49,645 nucleotides of DNA from RFTU01 sp046094505 (GTDB lineage Bacteria; Pseudomonadota; Gammaproteobacteria; Burkholderiales; Burkholderiaceae_C), in NCBI GenBank assembly GCA_046094505.1, contig JBJTHN010000034.1:1-49645 (forward strand), given 5' to 3'. The notes beneath the pieces were generated by a model. It was not told the DNA's origin. It was given only the letters and a program-made list of their open reading frames with translations, and made no database searches. This document shows, in pieces, positions 1-7,438 of the stretch; positions within the stretch are counted from its first letter, which is position 1; each line of letters starts with the position of its first letter. The translations under genes and the position numbers were made by a program.

Positions 1-141
1 AGCCGGGATGTGGGTGCCGACACGCTGCGTCTGAAGTTGGACGGTGTCAGCAAGGACAACGTGGTGTTCGGGGTGATGGCACTCTCGGCGCGTGGGCACC
101 CCAGTCTGGCGGTGTATCCCTTGCCCTTGATGCGGCGTTGA
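1..141 (+). CDS. C-terminal end of a probable M28-type peptidase (partial)
   Basis: The first frame is open from base 1 and stops at a TGA, giving the last 46 residues of a protein whose start lies outside the window. The tail contains SKDNVVFGVMALSARGHPS followed by LAVYPLP. Secreted M28-family aminopeptidases often end with a SKDN-x-x-FGV-x-A-x-x-x-x-G-H-x-S segment of this kind, so I read it as the last strand pair of such an enzyme. This is a family resemblance from memory only; the catalytic domain cannot be seen. It runs in the same direction as the glycosyltransferase downstream, with a 79-base gap. Confidence 0.45.
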   Translation, partial: SRDVGADTLRLKLDGVSKDNVVFGVMALSARGHPSLAVYPLPLMRR

Positions 142-220
142 AGTCCGGTGGTGTCGTGACTTCATCCGGGCGCTGCGATGGTGACGGCGGCTTCAAGTGG
201 GCTTGAGAGGTTGCCCGAGC

Positions 221-2191
221 GTGCGGCTCTTGGTTCTGTTTGAGGAGCACGGGGTTGGCGGCGTACGGACCATGCTGCAGGTGTTGACACGTCTCTTGAG
301 CGACCGCTGTGAGTCCATTGAGATGGGCTGCATCAGCGGTGCTTCAGCAGACTGGCGCCTGGTGTTTCGACAGGCGAGCCACGCCAGCGTAATCCTGGCC
401 TCGAACGCCTACCGGCCCGCTTACCTTGCGGTCTTTGTGGGCTGGGTATTGCGAAAACCGGTGGTGGTCTGGGTACATGGACCGGTGGGTGAGGTCATGG
501 CCATGGCGCGGACGGGGTGGATGCGACGCCAACTCATGGGCTGGTCTTATGGCCGTGCACGGACCTTGGTGTTTGTGTCGGATTCTTCAAAAGAAAGTTT
601 GTGCGCTGCGTTCCAGGGCGTGGATGAGCAGCGCTGCGTGGTGATTCGAAATCCTGCGCCTGCTGCAGATGGCCGCGCATCAGCCGCGCCGACACCGGCG
701 GTTCAACTGGGCTTCGTTGGTCGGCTCTGTCCCGAAAAGCGCCCAGGGTTGTTGCTCGAGATGCTCCTTCGGCTGCCCGAGCACTATCGCTTGACCGTGA
801 TTGGTGACGGTCCGCTGCGGCTGCAGTTGGAGGCTTTGGCACGAGCCCATGGGCTTGTTCTGGATGATCCCGACCGTGATCGGGTCCGATTCCTGGGCGA
901 GATGGCCGTTACACCGGCGGTTTACCGCACCTGGAACGCAACGGTCATCTGCTCCGCATACGAAGGTTATCCAATGGTGGCCTTGGAGTCGCTTGCGGCG
1001 GGCGTTCCCTGTATCGGTGTTCCCATACCGGCGTTGCGGGAGATGTTGTCGGGGCCGACGTCCAGCTGGTTGGCTGAGGATGATCAGCCCCAGAGCCTGG
1101 CCCATACGGCAGTAAAGGTACTGTCCCAGCCACCACAGGACCTGTGCAGGCTGGCAACCACCGTCGCTGAACGTCATGCACAAACAGAGTTCCGCTCGCA
1201 GTGGGCTCAGACCCTCAAACGTGCCCTTTCTGCCGCAAGCGGCATCGAACAGAAGGTCTGCGCCGTCCACTGTGTGCATACGGGACGCGCCTACATGCCT
1301 GAGCTGCACGCCTACGCAGCCCATGTCCAATCCCTGGGTCATCAATGGGTTCTTCACCGTTCGGCTGATACCGTTCCTGTGGATGCGGACGTGGTGTGGT
1401 GGATGTGCGGTGTGGTGAGCCGCTTGCACAGCCTGCGCTTGAGGAGCAGCCTGCATGTGCATGAGTACTCATCAGCCAGCGTCGGGCCCTTTGCGGGCTT
1501 GAAGGACCATTTCAAGCGATGGTGGAACCCGGTCCCGAACTACCGGGTGTTTCAGAGCGAATCGGTGCGTGAGCTGATGGGATTCTCCAAGCGGGTTCGG
1601 TACTGTCTGCGGGACATGGGTGTACCGGAATCTTTTCTTCCGTCCACGCGCCAGGCCCGCCCACCGTTCGATTTGGTGTATGCGGGGGCGACAAGTCGGC
1701 TGTTGGAGTTTCAAGGTGCTTTGGAAGCCATCGGCCGCTCAGGCTTGCGTGTGTTGCTGGTGGGGTCTGTGCCAGACCGACTGGCTGAGTTGCTCAAGCG
1801 CATGCCGTGGATTCACGCCATCGGCTCGGTTGCCCATTCTGAGATTCCCGGGTGCTTGGTTCAGGCCCGTGCGGGCTTGAACCTGATGCCCGCGCGTAGG
1901 CCCTATTCGGTGCAGACATCAACCAAGGTGTTGGAGTACCTCGCAGTGGGACTGCCTGTAGTGAGCAACCGCTACCCGTGGATGGAGACCCTGTCGGCAA
2001 CGCCGGCCTGCTCCCGTATCCGTTGGATGGATGACCTGTCGTCACCGACGGCATGGGCTGCCGCAGTTTCAGACTTCCCTGGCCCACAGGATGATCCACA
2101 GATGGGACTTGTCAGGACGTGGCCGCAGATCCTCCAGGAACTGCCGATTTGGGCCGATCTGGAACGGGATCTCCAGAGGAGCCGACGGTGA
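221..2191 (+). CDS. Two-domain (GT-B + GT-B) glycosyltransferase
   Basis: A cytoplasmic glycosyltransferase of about 656 residues that carries two GT-B folds in one chain. Domain 1 (about 1-340) is GT4-like: FVGRLCPEKRP binds the nucleotide-sugar, and EGYPMVALE is the classic E-x7-E motif. Domain 2 (about 345-640) looks like a second GT-B enzyme, with YAGATSRLLEF at the Rossmann junction and STKVLEYLAVGLPVVSN near the end. Two domains suggest two sequential sugar additions, or one active and one degenerate unit; substrates cannot be told. I prefer the GTG at 221 (MRLLVLFEEHGVGG) because GAGAGG lies 10 bases upstream; an in-frame GTG at 197 is possible. The stop overlaps the start of the flippase gene, so the two are co-translated parts of a surface-polysaccharide locus. 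Confidence 0.85.
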   Translation: MRLLVLFEEHGVGGVRTMLQVLTRLLSDRCESIEMGCISGASADWRLVFRQASHASVILASNAYRPAYLAVFVGWVLRKPVVVWVHGPVGEVMAMARTGWMRRQLMGWSYGRARTLVFVSDSSKESLCAAFQGVDEQRCVVIRNPAPAADGRASAAPTPAVQLGFVGRLCPEKRPGLLLEMLLRLPEHYRLTVIGDGPLRLQLEALARAHGLVLDDPDRDRVRFLGEMAVTPAVYRTWNATVICSAYEGYPMVALESLAAGVPCIGVPIPALREMLSGPTSSWLAEDDQPQSLAHTAVKVLSQPPQDLCRLATTVAERHAQTEFRSQWAQTLKRALSAASGIEQKVCAVHCVHTGRAYMPELHAYAAHVQSLGHQWVLHRSADTVPVDADVVWWMCGVVSRLHSLRLRSSLHVHEYSSASVGPFAGLKDHFKRWWNPVPNYRVFQSESVRELMGFSKRVRYCLRDMGVPESFLPSTRQARPPFDLVYAGATSRLLEFQGALEAIGRSGLRVLLVGSVPDRLAELLKRMPWIHAIGSVAHSEIPGCLVQARAGLNLMPARRPYSVQTSTKVLEYLAVGLPVVSNRYPWMETLSATPACSRIRWMDDLSSPTAWAAAVSDFPGPQDDPQMGLVRTWPQILQELPIWADLERDLQRSRR

Positions 2192-3423
2192 GGCGGTCTG
2201 CATTGCTCACGGGTGCCACGCTGCCCATGGGCCTTGGCAGCGTTTTGGCCATGGCCGGGCAAGCTGCCGTGGCGCTCGTGTTGGTGCGGTTCTACTCGCC
2301 CAAGGAGGTGGGCGAGTTCTCGGTGTTGTCTCAGCTCGCGTTCGCCTGGGCCACCTTGGCATTGGCGCAGAGTTCCATCAGCCTGCTGGTGGACCCTTCG
2401 GGCACTAGGCACACTTTGGTACTGGCCGCGATGGTGGCCAGCGCGCAGCGTTGGGTGATGCTGGCGCCGGTGGCGCTCATGGGCTGGCTTTGGCTGTTGG
2501 CATCCGGGAATCTGCCAACCGAACGCGGCATCATGATGTCTCTGCTGCTGGCCACGTCAATGATGTCGCTGCTGCAGGCTGGGTGGCAACTGTCGCAAGC
2601 CGTGCAGCTGCGCTGGGGATCGCCCCAGTTCATCATACTGGTACGCATGGTGCCGCCGGTGGCCGCAGCTGTCCTGCTGGCGGCCAGTGCCCTGCTGAAC
2701 CACACCACCAGCTTGACCCTGATCCTGATGTCCTGTGTGGGATTTGCCGCGGGTTGTGCGGGCTTGGTCTGGGGCCTTCAGCAGCCTCATGATCCCGCGG
2801 GTCTAACCCCCAACCCCTCCGATGTGGACCGGCTGGCAGACGGGCGCAGCGGGCGCTTAAAGATGGCCCACACCTTCACTGACCTGCTGGTATCGACGGT
2901 TTTAGCCCTTCATTGGGCTGTGCTTTACGGAGCCGCTGCTGCTGCGTTTCTGCTGCTGTCCCTCAGGGTGCTGGGATTTGTCCCAGCCCTGGTCAGTGCC
3001 GGATGGAGTCAGGGTGTGCTGAGCCGTCCTACTGCTCGCCGTCCTGCAGGGGTCTGGGTCATCGCACTGGCCTCTGCTGCCCTGTTCGTGTTGGCGGTTT
3101 TGGCTGGTCTGGGCGCTTCATCGGCATGGCTGTCACCCGATTGGGTCGGCCTGAAACCGTACATCCTGCCGGTGGCCGTGTGGCAATGGGGCGCTATCCT
3201 CGTGGCGGCGGTGGCCTACAGACCATTCCTGGCAAAGGGTGCGGCGGCCTCTACATTCAGCCGCTTGTGCATTGGGTCGAATTTGATCCAATTGCCAGCC
3301 TTGGTACTGCCACCCATGCTGGGCGTGGATTCGTCCATGCACCTGTGGCTCTTTGTGGCCCTTGTGACCATCCTGCAGGGCGCGACCGCCATGTGGGCTG
3401 CCTCATTGACGCTGGAGCGGTGA
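2188..3423 (+). CDS. Wzx-like polysaccharide flippase (MATE/PST family)
   Basis: An integral inner-membrane protein of about 411 residues with roughly ten to twelve hydrophobic segments and almost no soluble domain. The N-terminal region reads MGLGSVLAMAGQAAVALVLV then RFYSPKEVGEFSVLS, the first-helix plus R-x-Y-S-P-x-x-x-G-x-F-x-V signature typical of Wzx/O-antigen repeat-unit flippases. The expected role is to flip undecaprenyl-pyrophosphate-linked oligosaccharide to the periplasm. The GTG start overlaps the TGA of the upstream glycosyltransferase (GTGA) and has AGAGGAG seven bases upstream. It faces the GT4-transferase fusion tail to tail, 21 bases away. A related exporter of another lipid-linked glycan is possible. 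Confidence 0.85.
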   Translation: MRRSALLTGATLPMGLGSVLAMAGQAAVALVLVRFYSPKEVGEFSVLSQLAFAWATLALAQSSISLLVDPSGTRHTLVLAAMVASAQRWVMLAPVALMGWLWLLASGNLPTERGIMMSLLLATSMMSLLQAGWQLSQAVQLRWGSPQFIILVRMVPPVAAAVLLAASALLNHTTSLTLILMSCVGFAAGCAGLVWGLQQPHDPAGLTPNPSDVDRLADGRSGRLKMAHTFTDLLVSTVLALHWAVLYGAAAAAFLLLSLRVLGFVPALVSAGWSQGVLSRPTARRPAGVWVIALASAALFVLAVLAGLGASSAWLSPDWVGLKPYILPVAVWQWGAILVAAVAYRPFLAKGAAASTFSRLCIGSNLIQLPALVLPPMLGVDSSMHLWLFVALVTILQGATAMWAASLTLER

Positions 3424-3444
3424 TTCACCGGTTCATGCGGGTGC

Positions 3445-5946
3445 TCATCGTGAGCCTCGGCCGGAAATGACCGTTCCCACGGTCTTGGCCAAGATCAGGA
3501 GGTCCATGGCCAAGCTGTAGTGAACCACGTAGTACAAGTCGTAGCTGAGCTTGATCGCGGTCTCCTGCGGCCCAGCTGCGTAGCCCTGGTGAACCTGTGC
3601 CCAACCGGTCAGGCCAGGTCTAACCAGATGCCGATAGGGGTAGCTCGGGATTTCTCCCGCGAACTGGTCGACAAATGCCATTTGCTCAGGCCGTGGCCCG
3701 ATCAAGCTCATGTCGCCCACCAGAACATTCCACAGCTGTGGCAACTCGTCCAAGCGCGTTCGACGCATGATTCGTCCCCACGGCGTCACCCGTTTGTCAT
3801 CAAGTTGGGCGAACTGCGCAGCCTGCGTAGCGTCTTCGTGGCGCATGCTGCGGAACTTGTGCAGCAGGAAAGGGCGCCCGTCCTTTCCCGCTCTCCATTG
3901 GCTGAACAAAACCGGCCCCGGACTGTCGATGCGAACCAACACCGCCACCACCAGGGTCAGGGGAAGCCACAGAGGCAGCGTGAGCAGCACAAGGGTGGCG
4001 TCCATCGCCCGCTTGACGAGGTCGTAACGCGCATCGCACTCGGGTTGCCAAGACTCGGTGGCCATGAGCGTGGCTGGAATCCGGCCAGACAGCGCTTCGG
4101 CCACCGCTTCAGGCGTGTACAGGCGAATGCCGCGCAGCTTCAAGGCACTCAGCACATCGTGGTCCGCACGGTTGGGGCTCGACATTGACGTTCGGTGTAG
4201 GGCAGCTTGAACCGTCAACTGCCGCGGAACTCTGTGGGGAGCATGCAGCCAGTGTTGGGGCCATCGGATCAGCTTGAGTGCTTTGGCCCCTTGCACCAGA
4301 CGGGCCATGTCAATCCCCACCTCTTGCAGCACCTTGCGCAGGGCCTTGCGCTGTTCGTCGTGCCAGTACAGCAATTGGGGTGCTTTGAAGGGCTGCAGCC
4401 ACCGCCAGGTCAGCCCGAACCACAGGACGGTCAGTGTGAAGCCCAACAACAGGGCACCTCTGGAGTAGGGGGATTGCGCCAATGCAAAGAACAGAGGCAT
4501 CAGGGCAAACGGAACGACCGTGGTCACCAAAACCAATCCCGTCCGCTCGGCAGCCGGCAATCGCGTGCCGGTATACACGAGGTGACAGGCCACGGCATAG
4601 GGGATCAGGCTGGCCAAGAGGGTTTGGCCAAAGACAAACGTGACAACTTCGGTGGACTCCAGCCAGATGCTCAGGCGCCAGGCCAGGACAAACCACAACA
4701 TGCCAGCGGCTGTCCAAACCAGTTGAGTCCAGCTTGATCGGGGCCGCCCCACACCGCCGCCGAGTCGGCTTTGCTTGTGCCGCGCGAACGGCCAACTGCT
4801 GTTGGGAGTGAGTGGAACTTCTTCATAAATGTCCTGCATGGTTGCTGCAGCGCGCTCGGGTTGGTGCTGCTCTACATACCGTGCGCGCGCGGCCCTGCCC
4901 AAACGCTCTCGGAGGGCATCGTCTTGCGCCAACCTCATCAATGCATCGGCCAATGTCTTCGGATCAGCACCCACCAGGAGTGCACTGTGTTCGTGTTCAA
5001 CCAACTCTTGCACACCGGGCAGCCGAGTGGCCACGATGGCCAGCCCCGCGCGCATGGCCTCGATGATGGAGATGGGCATACCCTCATGGTCGGACACCAA
5101 CACGAAGATGGAGTGTTGTGCGAGCAGATGCTCGACGTCGGTCCGATCACCCGAGAACGTGATGTGATTCAGCGAAAGCGAGGAGGCCAAGCTCTTGAGC
5201 TGGCACTCTTCTGGGCCACTTCCAACGAGCATGGTCGGCAAGCGCACGCCCCTTTGCGCCAGATGCGCGCTGGCATGGAGGAGTAAATCATGCCGCTTGG
5301 GGGGGGCCATGCGGGCCACCATCACCACCGAGGGGCTTGCACCTGGGTTGCTCAAAGGCGCTGAGTCCGACACCACATTGGGAACCACGCAAACGCGCTC
5401 AGCCTCTATGGGCAGTTGCTCCGCCCACTTCAGCTCATGGCGTGAGACACAGACCATCCGAGTTGTCCAGGCCGCCAAGGCAGTCTCTGCCAATCGGGCA
5501 TGCCACCTGGCAAGCCGCTTCGCTTCGGGCTTGAATCCGAAGCCGTGCACCGTGTAGACAACGGGCAACGCTAGGTAGCGAGCCGCAATTCGAGTCACCA
5601 CGCCGGCCACGGCGCTGTGTGCATGCACCACGTCGGGCCTCACCCGCCGCATCACCAACAGCAGGTCGATCACCGCGGAGATCAGGTGTATCGGATTGAG
5701 GGAATTCTGCAGGCGTGGGGCACTCAGGGTCTTCACGCCCAGGAGCTCAAGCTGTTGCTCCAATTGGGAGCCTGGATCCCCGCCGATGACGGCTGCGAAC
5801 TCAACGGTCGCGCTCAGGGATCGGCACAGTTCCACGACATGGGTTTGGGCTCCACCGAGATCTCCTTTGGTGATGACCAGCAACACCCGCTGACGCGATA
5901 TCGTCCCGGCATCCTCGCTGTCATCCAATTCCGTGGCCGAGGTCAT
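3445..5946 (-). CDS. Fusion of GT4 glycosyltransferase and polyprenyl-phosphate sugar-1-phosphate transferase
   Basis: One chain of about 833 residues joins two enzymes that are normally separate. Residues about 20-375 form a GT4 glycosyltransferase (TKGDLGGAQTHVVEL glycine loop; E-x7-E in EGMPISIIE). Residues about 405-515 contain four hydrophobic helices, then a soluble linker, then a complete bacterial sugar-transferase domain (about 640-833) with KRAMDATLVLL, LLHKFRSM, RRTRLDELPQLWNV, GDMSLIGPRPEQ and RPGLTGWAQV. The transferase would start a polysaccharide repeat unit by placing a sugar-1-phosphate on undecaprenyl phosphate (WcaJ/WbaP type); the GT4 part probably adds the next sugar. An in-frame TTG at 5973 with GGTGA upstream is an alternative start. 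It lies just downstream of gloA. Confidence 0.88.
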   Translation of the reverse strand: MTSATELDDSEDAGTISRQRVLLVITKGDLGGAQTHVVELCRSLSATVEFAAVIGGDPGSQLEQQLELLGVKTLSAPRLQNSLNPIHLISAVIDLLLVMRRVRPDVVHAHSAVAGVVTRIAARYLALPVVYTVHGFGFKPEAKRLARWHARLAETALAAWTTRMVCVSRHELKWAEQLPIEAERVCVVPNVVSDSAPLSNPGASPSVVMVARMAPPKRHDLLLHASAHLAQRGVRLPTMLVGSGPEECQLKSLASSLSLNHITFSGDRTDVEHLLAQHSIFVLVSDHEGMPISIIEAMRAGLAIVATRLPGVQELVEHEHSALLVGADPKTLADALMRLAQDDALRERLGRAARARYVEQHQPERAAATMQDIYEEVPLTPNSSWPFARHKQSRLGGGVGRPRSSWTQLVWTAAGMLWFVLAWRLSIWLESTEVVTFVFGQTLLASLIPYAVACHLVYTGTRLPAAERTGLVLVTTVVPFALMPLFFALAQSPYSRGALLLGFTLTVLWFGLTWRWLQPFKAPQLLYWHDEQRKALRKVLQEVGIDMARLVQGAKALKLIRWPQHWLHAPHRVPRQLTVQAALHRTSMSSPNRADHDVLSALKLRGIRLYTPEAVAEALSGRIPATLMATESWQPECDARYDLVKRAMDATLVLLTLPLWLPLTLVVAVLVRIDSPGPVLFSQWRAGKDGRPFLLHKFRSMRHEDATQAAQFAQLDDKRVTPWGRIMRRTRLDELPQLWNVLVGDMSLIGPRPEQMAFVDQFAGEIPSYPYRHLVRPGLTGWAQVHQGYAAGPQETAIKLSYDLYYVVHYSLAMDLLILAKTVGTVISGRGSR

Positions 5947-5979
5947 GTCGATGGGTGAATGCGTCCCGGGCAAGGGGCG

Positions 5980-6399
5980 TCACCAAGTTCCCGTGTTCGG
6001 CATGCTGATCCAAGGCTCAGCTGGGGGACGCGGCGTTCCTCTTTGCAGCAACTCCACGCTGATTTGGTCCGGACTGCGCACGAAGGCCATGCGCCCATCT
6101 CGTGGGGGGCGGTTGATCAGCACTCCGTGGCTCTGGAGCCGTTGGCAAATCGCATAAATGTCATCCACGGCGAATGCGATGTGGCCGAAGTTGCGGCCCC
6201 CGGTGTACTCCTCGGGGTCCCAGTTGTACGTCAACTCGATCTGGGCCTGTTCGTCTCCGGGTGCGGCCAGATAGATCAGGGTGAAGCGCCCCTGCTCACT
6301 CGAATACTCTCGCAGGACCTGCAGGCCGAGTGCATCGCGATAGAAGGCCAAAGACCGTTCAACATTGGTGACCCGCACCATGGTGTGAAGATAGTGCAT
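5980..6399 (-). CDS. gloA: Lactoylglutathione lyase (glyoxalase I)
   Basis: A single-module vicinal-oxygen-chelate protein of 139 residues, close to the 135 of E. coli GloA. It converts the methylglyoxal-glutathione hemithioacetal to S-lactoylglutathione in the cytoplasm. The four metal ligands line up with those of GloA: H5 (MHYLHTMVRV), E55 (AQIELTYNW), H73 (NFGHIAFAV) and E116 (ISVELLQR). I chose the ATG at 6399 because it gives the canonical N-terminus and has GAGAG seven bases upstream; the frame is open further upstream. It begins 8 bases after the stop of the membrane-protein gene, so the two are probably co-transcribed. A GloA-like dioxygenase/lyase of other substrate is less likely. 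Confidence 0.88.
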   Translation of the reverse strand: MHYLHTMVRVTNVERSLAFYRDALGLQVLREYSSEQGRFTLIYLAAPGDEQAQIELTYNWDPEEYTGGRNFGHIAFAVDDIYAICQRLQSHGVLINRPPRDGRMAFVRSPDQISVELLQRGTPRPPAEPWISMPNTGTW

Positions 6400-6407
6400 G
6401 ACAGCTC

Positions 6408-6929
6408 TCAGTTCATTGACATCCGTCGCCACAAGGACATGGCCGCTTTCAAGCCGTAAAGGCACAGCAGACAGCCCAAAGTGTCACCGATCCACATCGA
6501 AACCCAGGCGGGCTCCCGGCCAAGCCATGCATAGTAGGCCTGATGCAGGGTGCTGCTGAACAGACCGAATAGGGCGGCCATGGTCCACAGCATTCGAGCG
6601 GTCAGGTTTTCGAGGTTGGGTTGAAGGCCCAAGCGCGTCATCGCGACCGCCCTGGCGAGCAGGGGGCCTGCTGCCGTGACGCCCGCCCCAATGACGACGA
6701 GCAGGCCGCTGATAGCAGGGTCGCGGGACGCCAGGGCGACGCTGGCCAAGAAGATGGCCAGGGTGCCCTGCAGCGGCAGCACGAGCGCGTAGCACATGCG
6801 CAGACCCGCCGGAAGGTAGATCCAATTCACGCCGTTGGTGGCCTCGGTCCATCGCAAGACGTGTTCATTGCCAATAGCCAGGATGACCAACCCGGTGGCC
6901 ATGGCCAGTGTGGTCACGATCATGTTCAT
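6408..6929 (-). CDS. Small integral membrane protein with a MASE1-like motif
   Basis: I do not recognise a characterised family member. The 173-residue product has about five hydrophobic segments and no obvious soluble domain. The segment NWIYLPAGLRMCYALVLPL resembles the W-x-x-P-A-G-[LI]-x-x-A signature of MASE1 sensor membrane domains (known from diguanylate cyclases and histidine kinases), but here no output domain follows: the chain ends shortly after the last helix (LWRRMSMN). It sits between a MarR-like regulator and gloA on the same strand, so it may sense or transport something linked to that regulator. Function is inference only. Confidence 0.7.
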   Translation of the reverse strand: MNMIVTTLAMATGLVILAIGNEHVLRWTEATNGVNWIYLPAGLRMCYALVLPLQGTLAIFLASVALASRDPAISGLLVVIGAGVTAAGPLLARAVAMTRLGLQPNLENLTARMLWTMAALFGLFSSTLHQAYYAWLGREPAWVSMWIGDTLGCLLCLYGLKAAMSLWRRMSMN

Positions 6930-6984
6930 GATACTAGCCAGGCCTGGTCACAAACCGCAGAACCCTTGACCGGCAGAGACGCCG

Positions 6985-7341
6985 TCAACGGTTCCCAACG
7001 GCCTTGTGCATGAGTTCGCTCATCCGCGCGAAGTAGCAGCGTCCGCTGGCGGTGGCCACCACGTGGCGAACACGGGCGTCATCCGACGAGGGTTGGATAT
7101 CCACCAGACCCTTTGCACGCAGGGTCTTGAGGCGGCGCTGCACGGTGCTTGGGCTGGCGCCCGAGAGCATGTTCATGGCGGCCAGGACGGTAACGGTCTC
7201 ACCCCGCCCCCAGCGAAAGCCCAATTCATGCATCAGTCGCTCTTCCTGGGGGTCCAGCGTCACGCCGGCGGGTAGGACCGAGATGGCCCTCATCAGGTTG
7301 ATGAAGCGAACAAAGGCGTTATCAGGTACTTTTCCGTCCAT
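6985..7341 (-). CDS. MarR-like winged-helix regulator
   Basis: A 118-residue DNA-binding protein of roughly MarR size, slightly short. Residues about 35-100 form a winged helix: ETVTVLAAMNMLSGASPST is helix-turn-helix, VQRRLKTLRAKGLVDIQ the recognition helix and its follow-on, and PSSDDARVRHVVAT the wing with the D-x-R typical of MarR proteins. No cysteine-based redox switch is evident apart from one Cys near the end. It is the first gene of a leftward set (regulator, membrane protein, gloA), a layout that suggests local control, but I see no clear operator. No good Shine-Dalgarno precedes the ATG. Confidence 0.75.
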   Translation of the reverse strand: MDGKVPDNAFVRFINLMRAISVLPAGVTLDPQEERLMHELGFRWGRGETVTVLAAMNMLSGASPSTVQRRLKTLRAKGLVDIQPSSDDARVRHVVATASGRCYFARMSELMHKAVGNR

Positions 7342-7392
7342 TCGGCCAGTGTAGCCGCGCCACCGCCGGACCGGCGTTTTCCCCCGGGAATG

Positions 7393-7416
7393 GCAGGCCC
7401 GCCCGTTGAGGCCTGC
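7393..7416 (-). terminator. Hairpin after bclA without U-tract
   Basis: Perfect 7-base inverted repeat GCAGGCC / GGCCTGC around a 10-base loop, 23 bases beyond the bclA stop. There is no run of U after it in the direction of bclA, so it may be only an RNA 3' stabiliser or a weak terminator. Confidence 0.3.
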
Positions 7417-7438
7417 GCGTGGCAGGTCGAAGGCTTGT

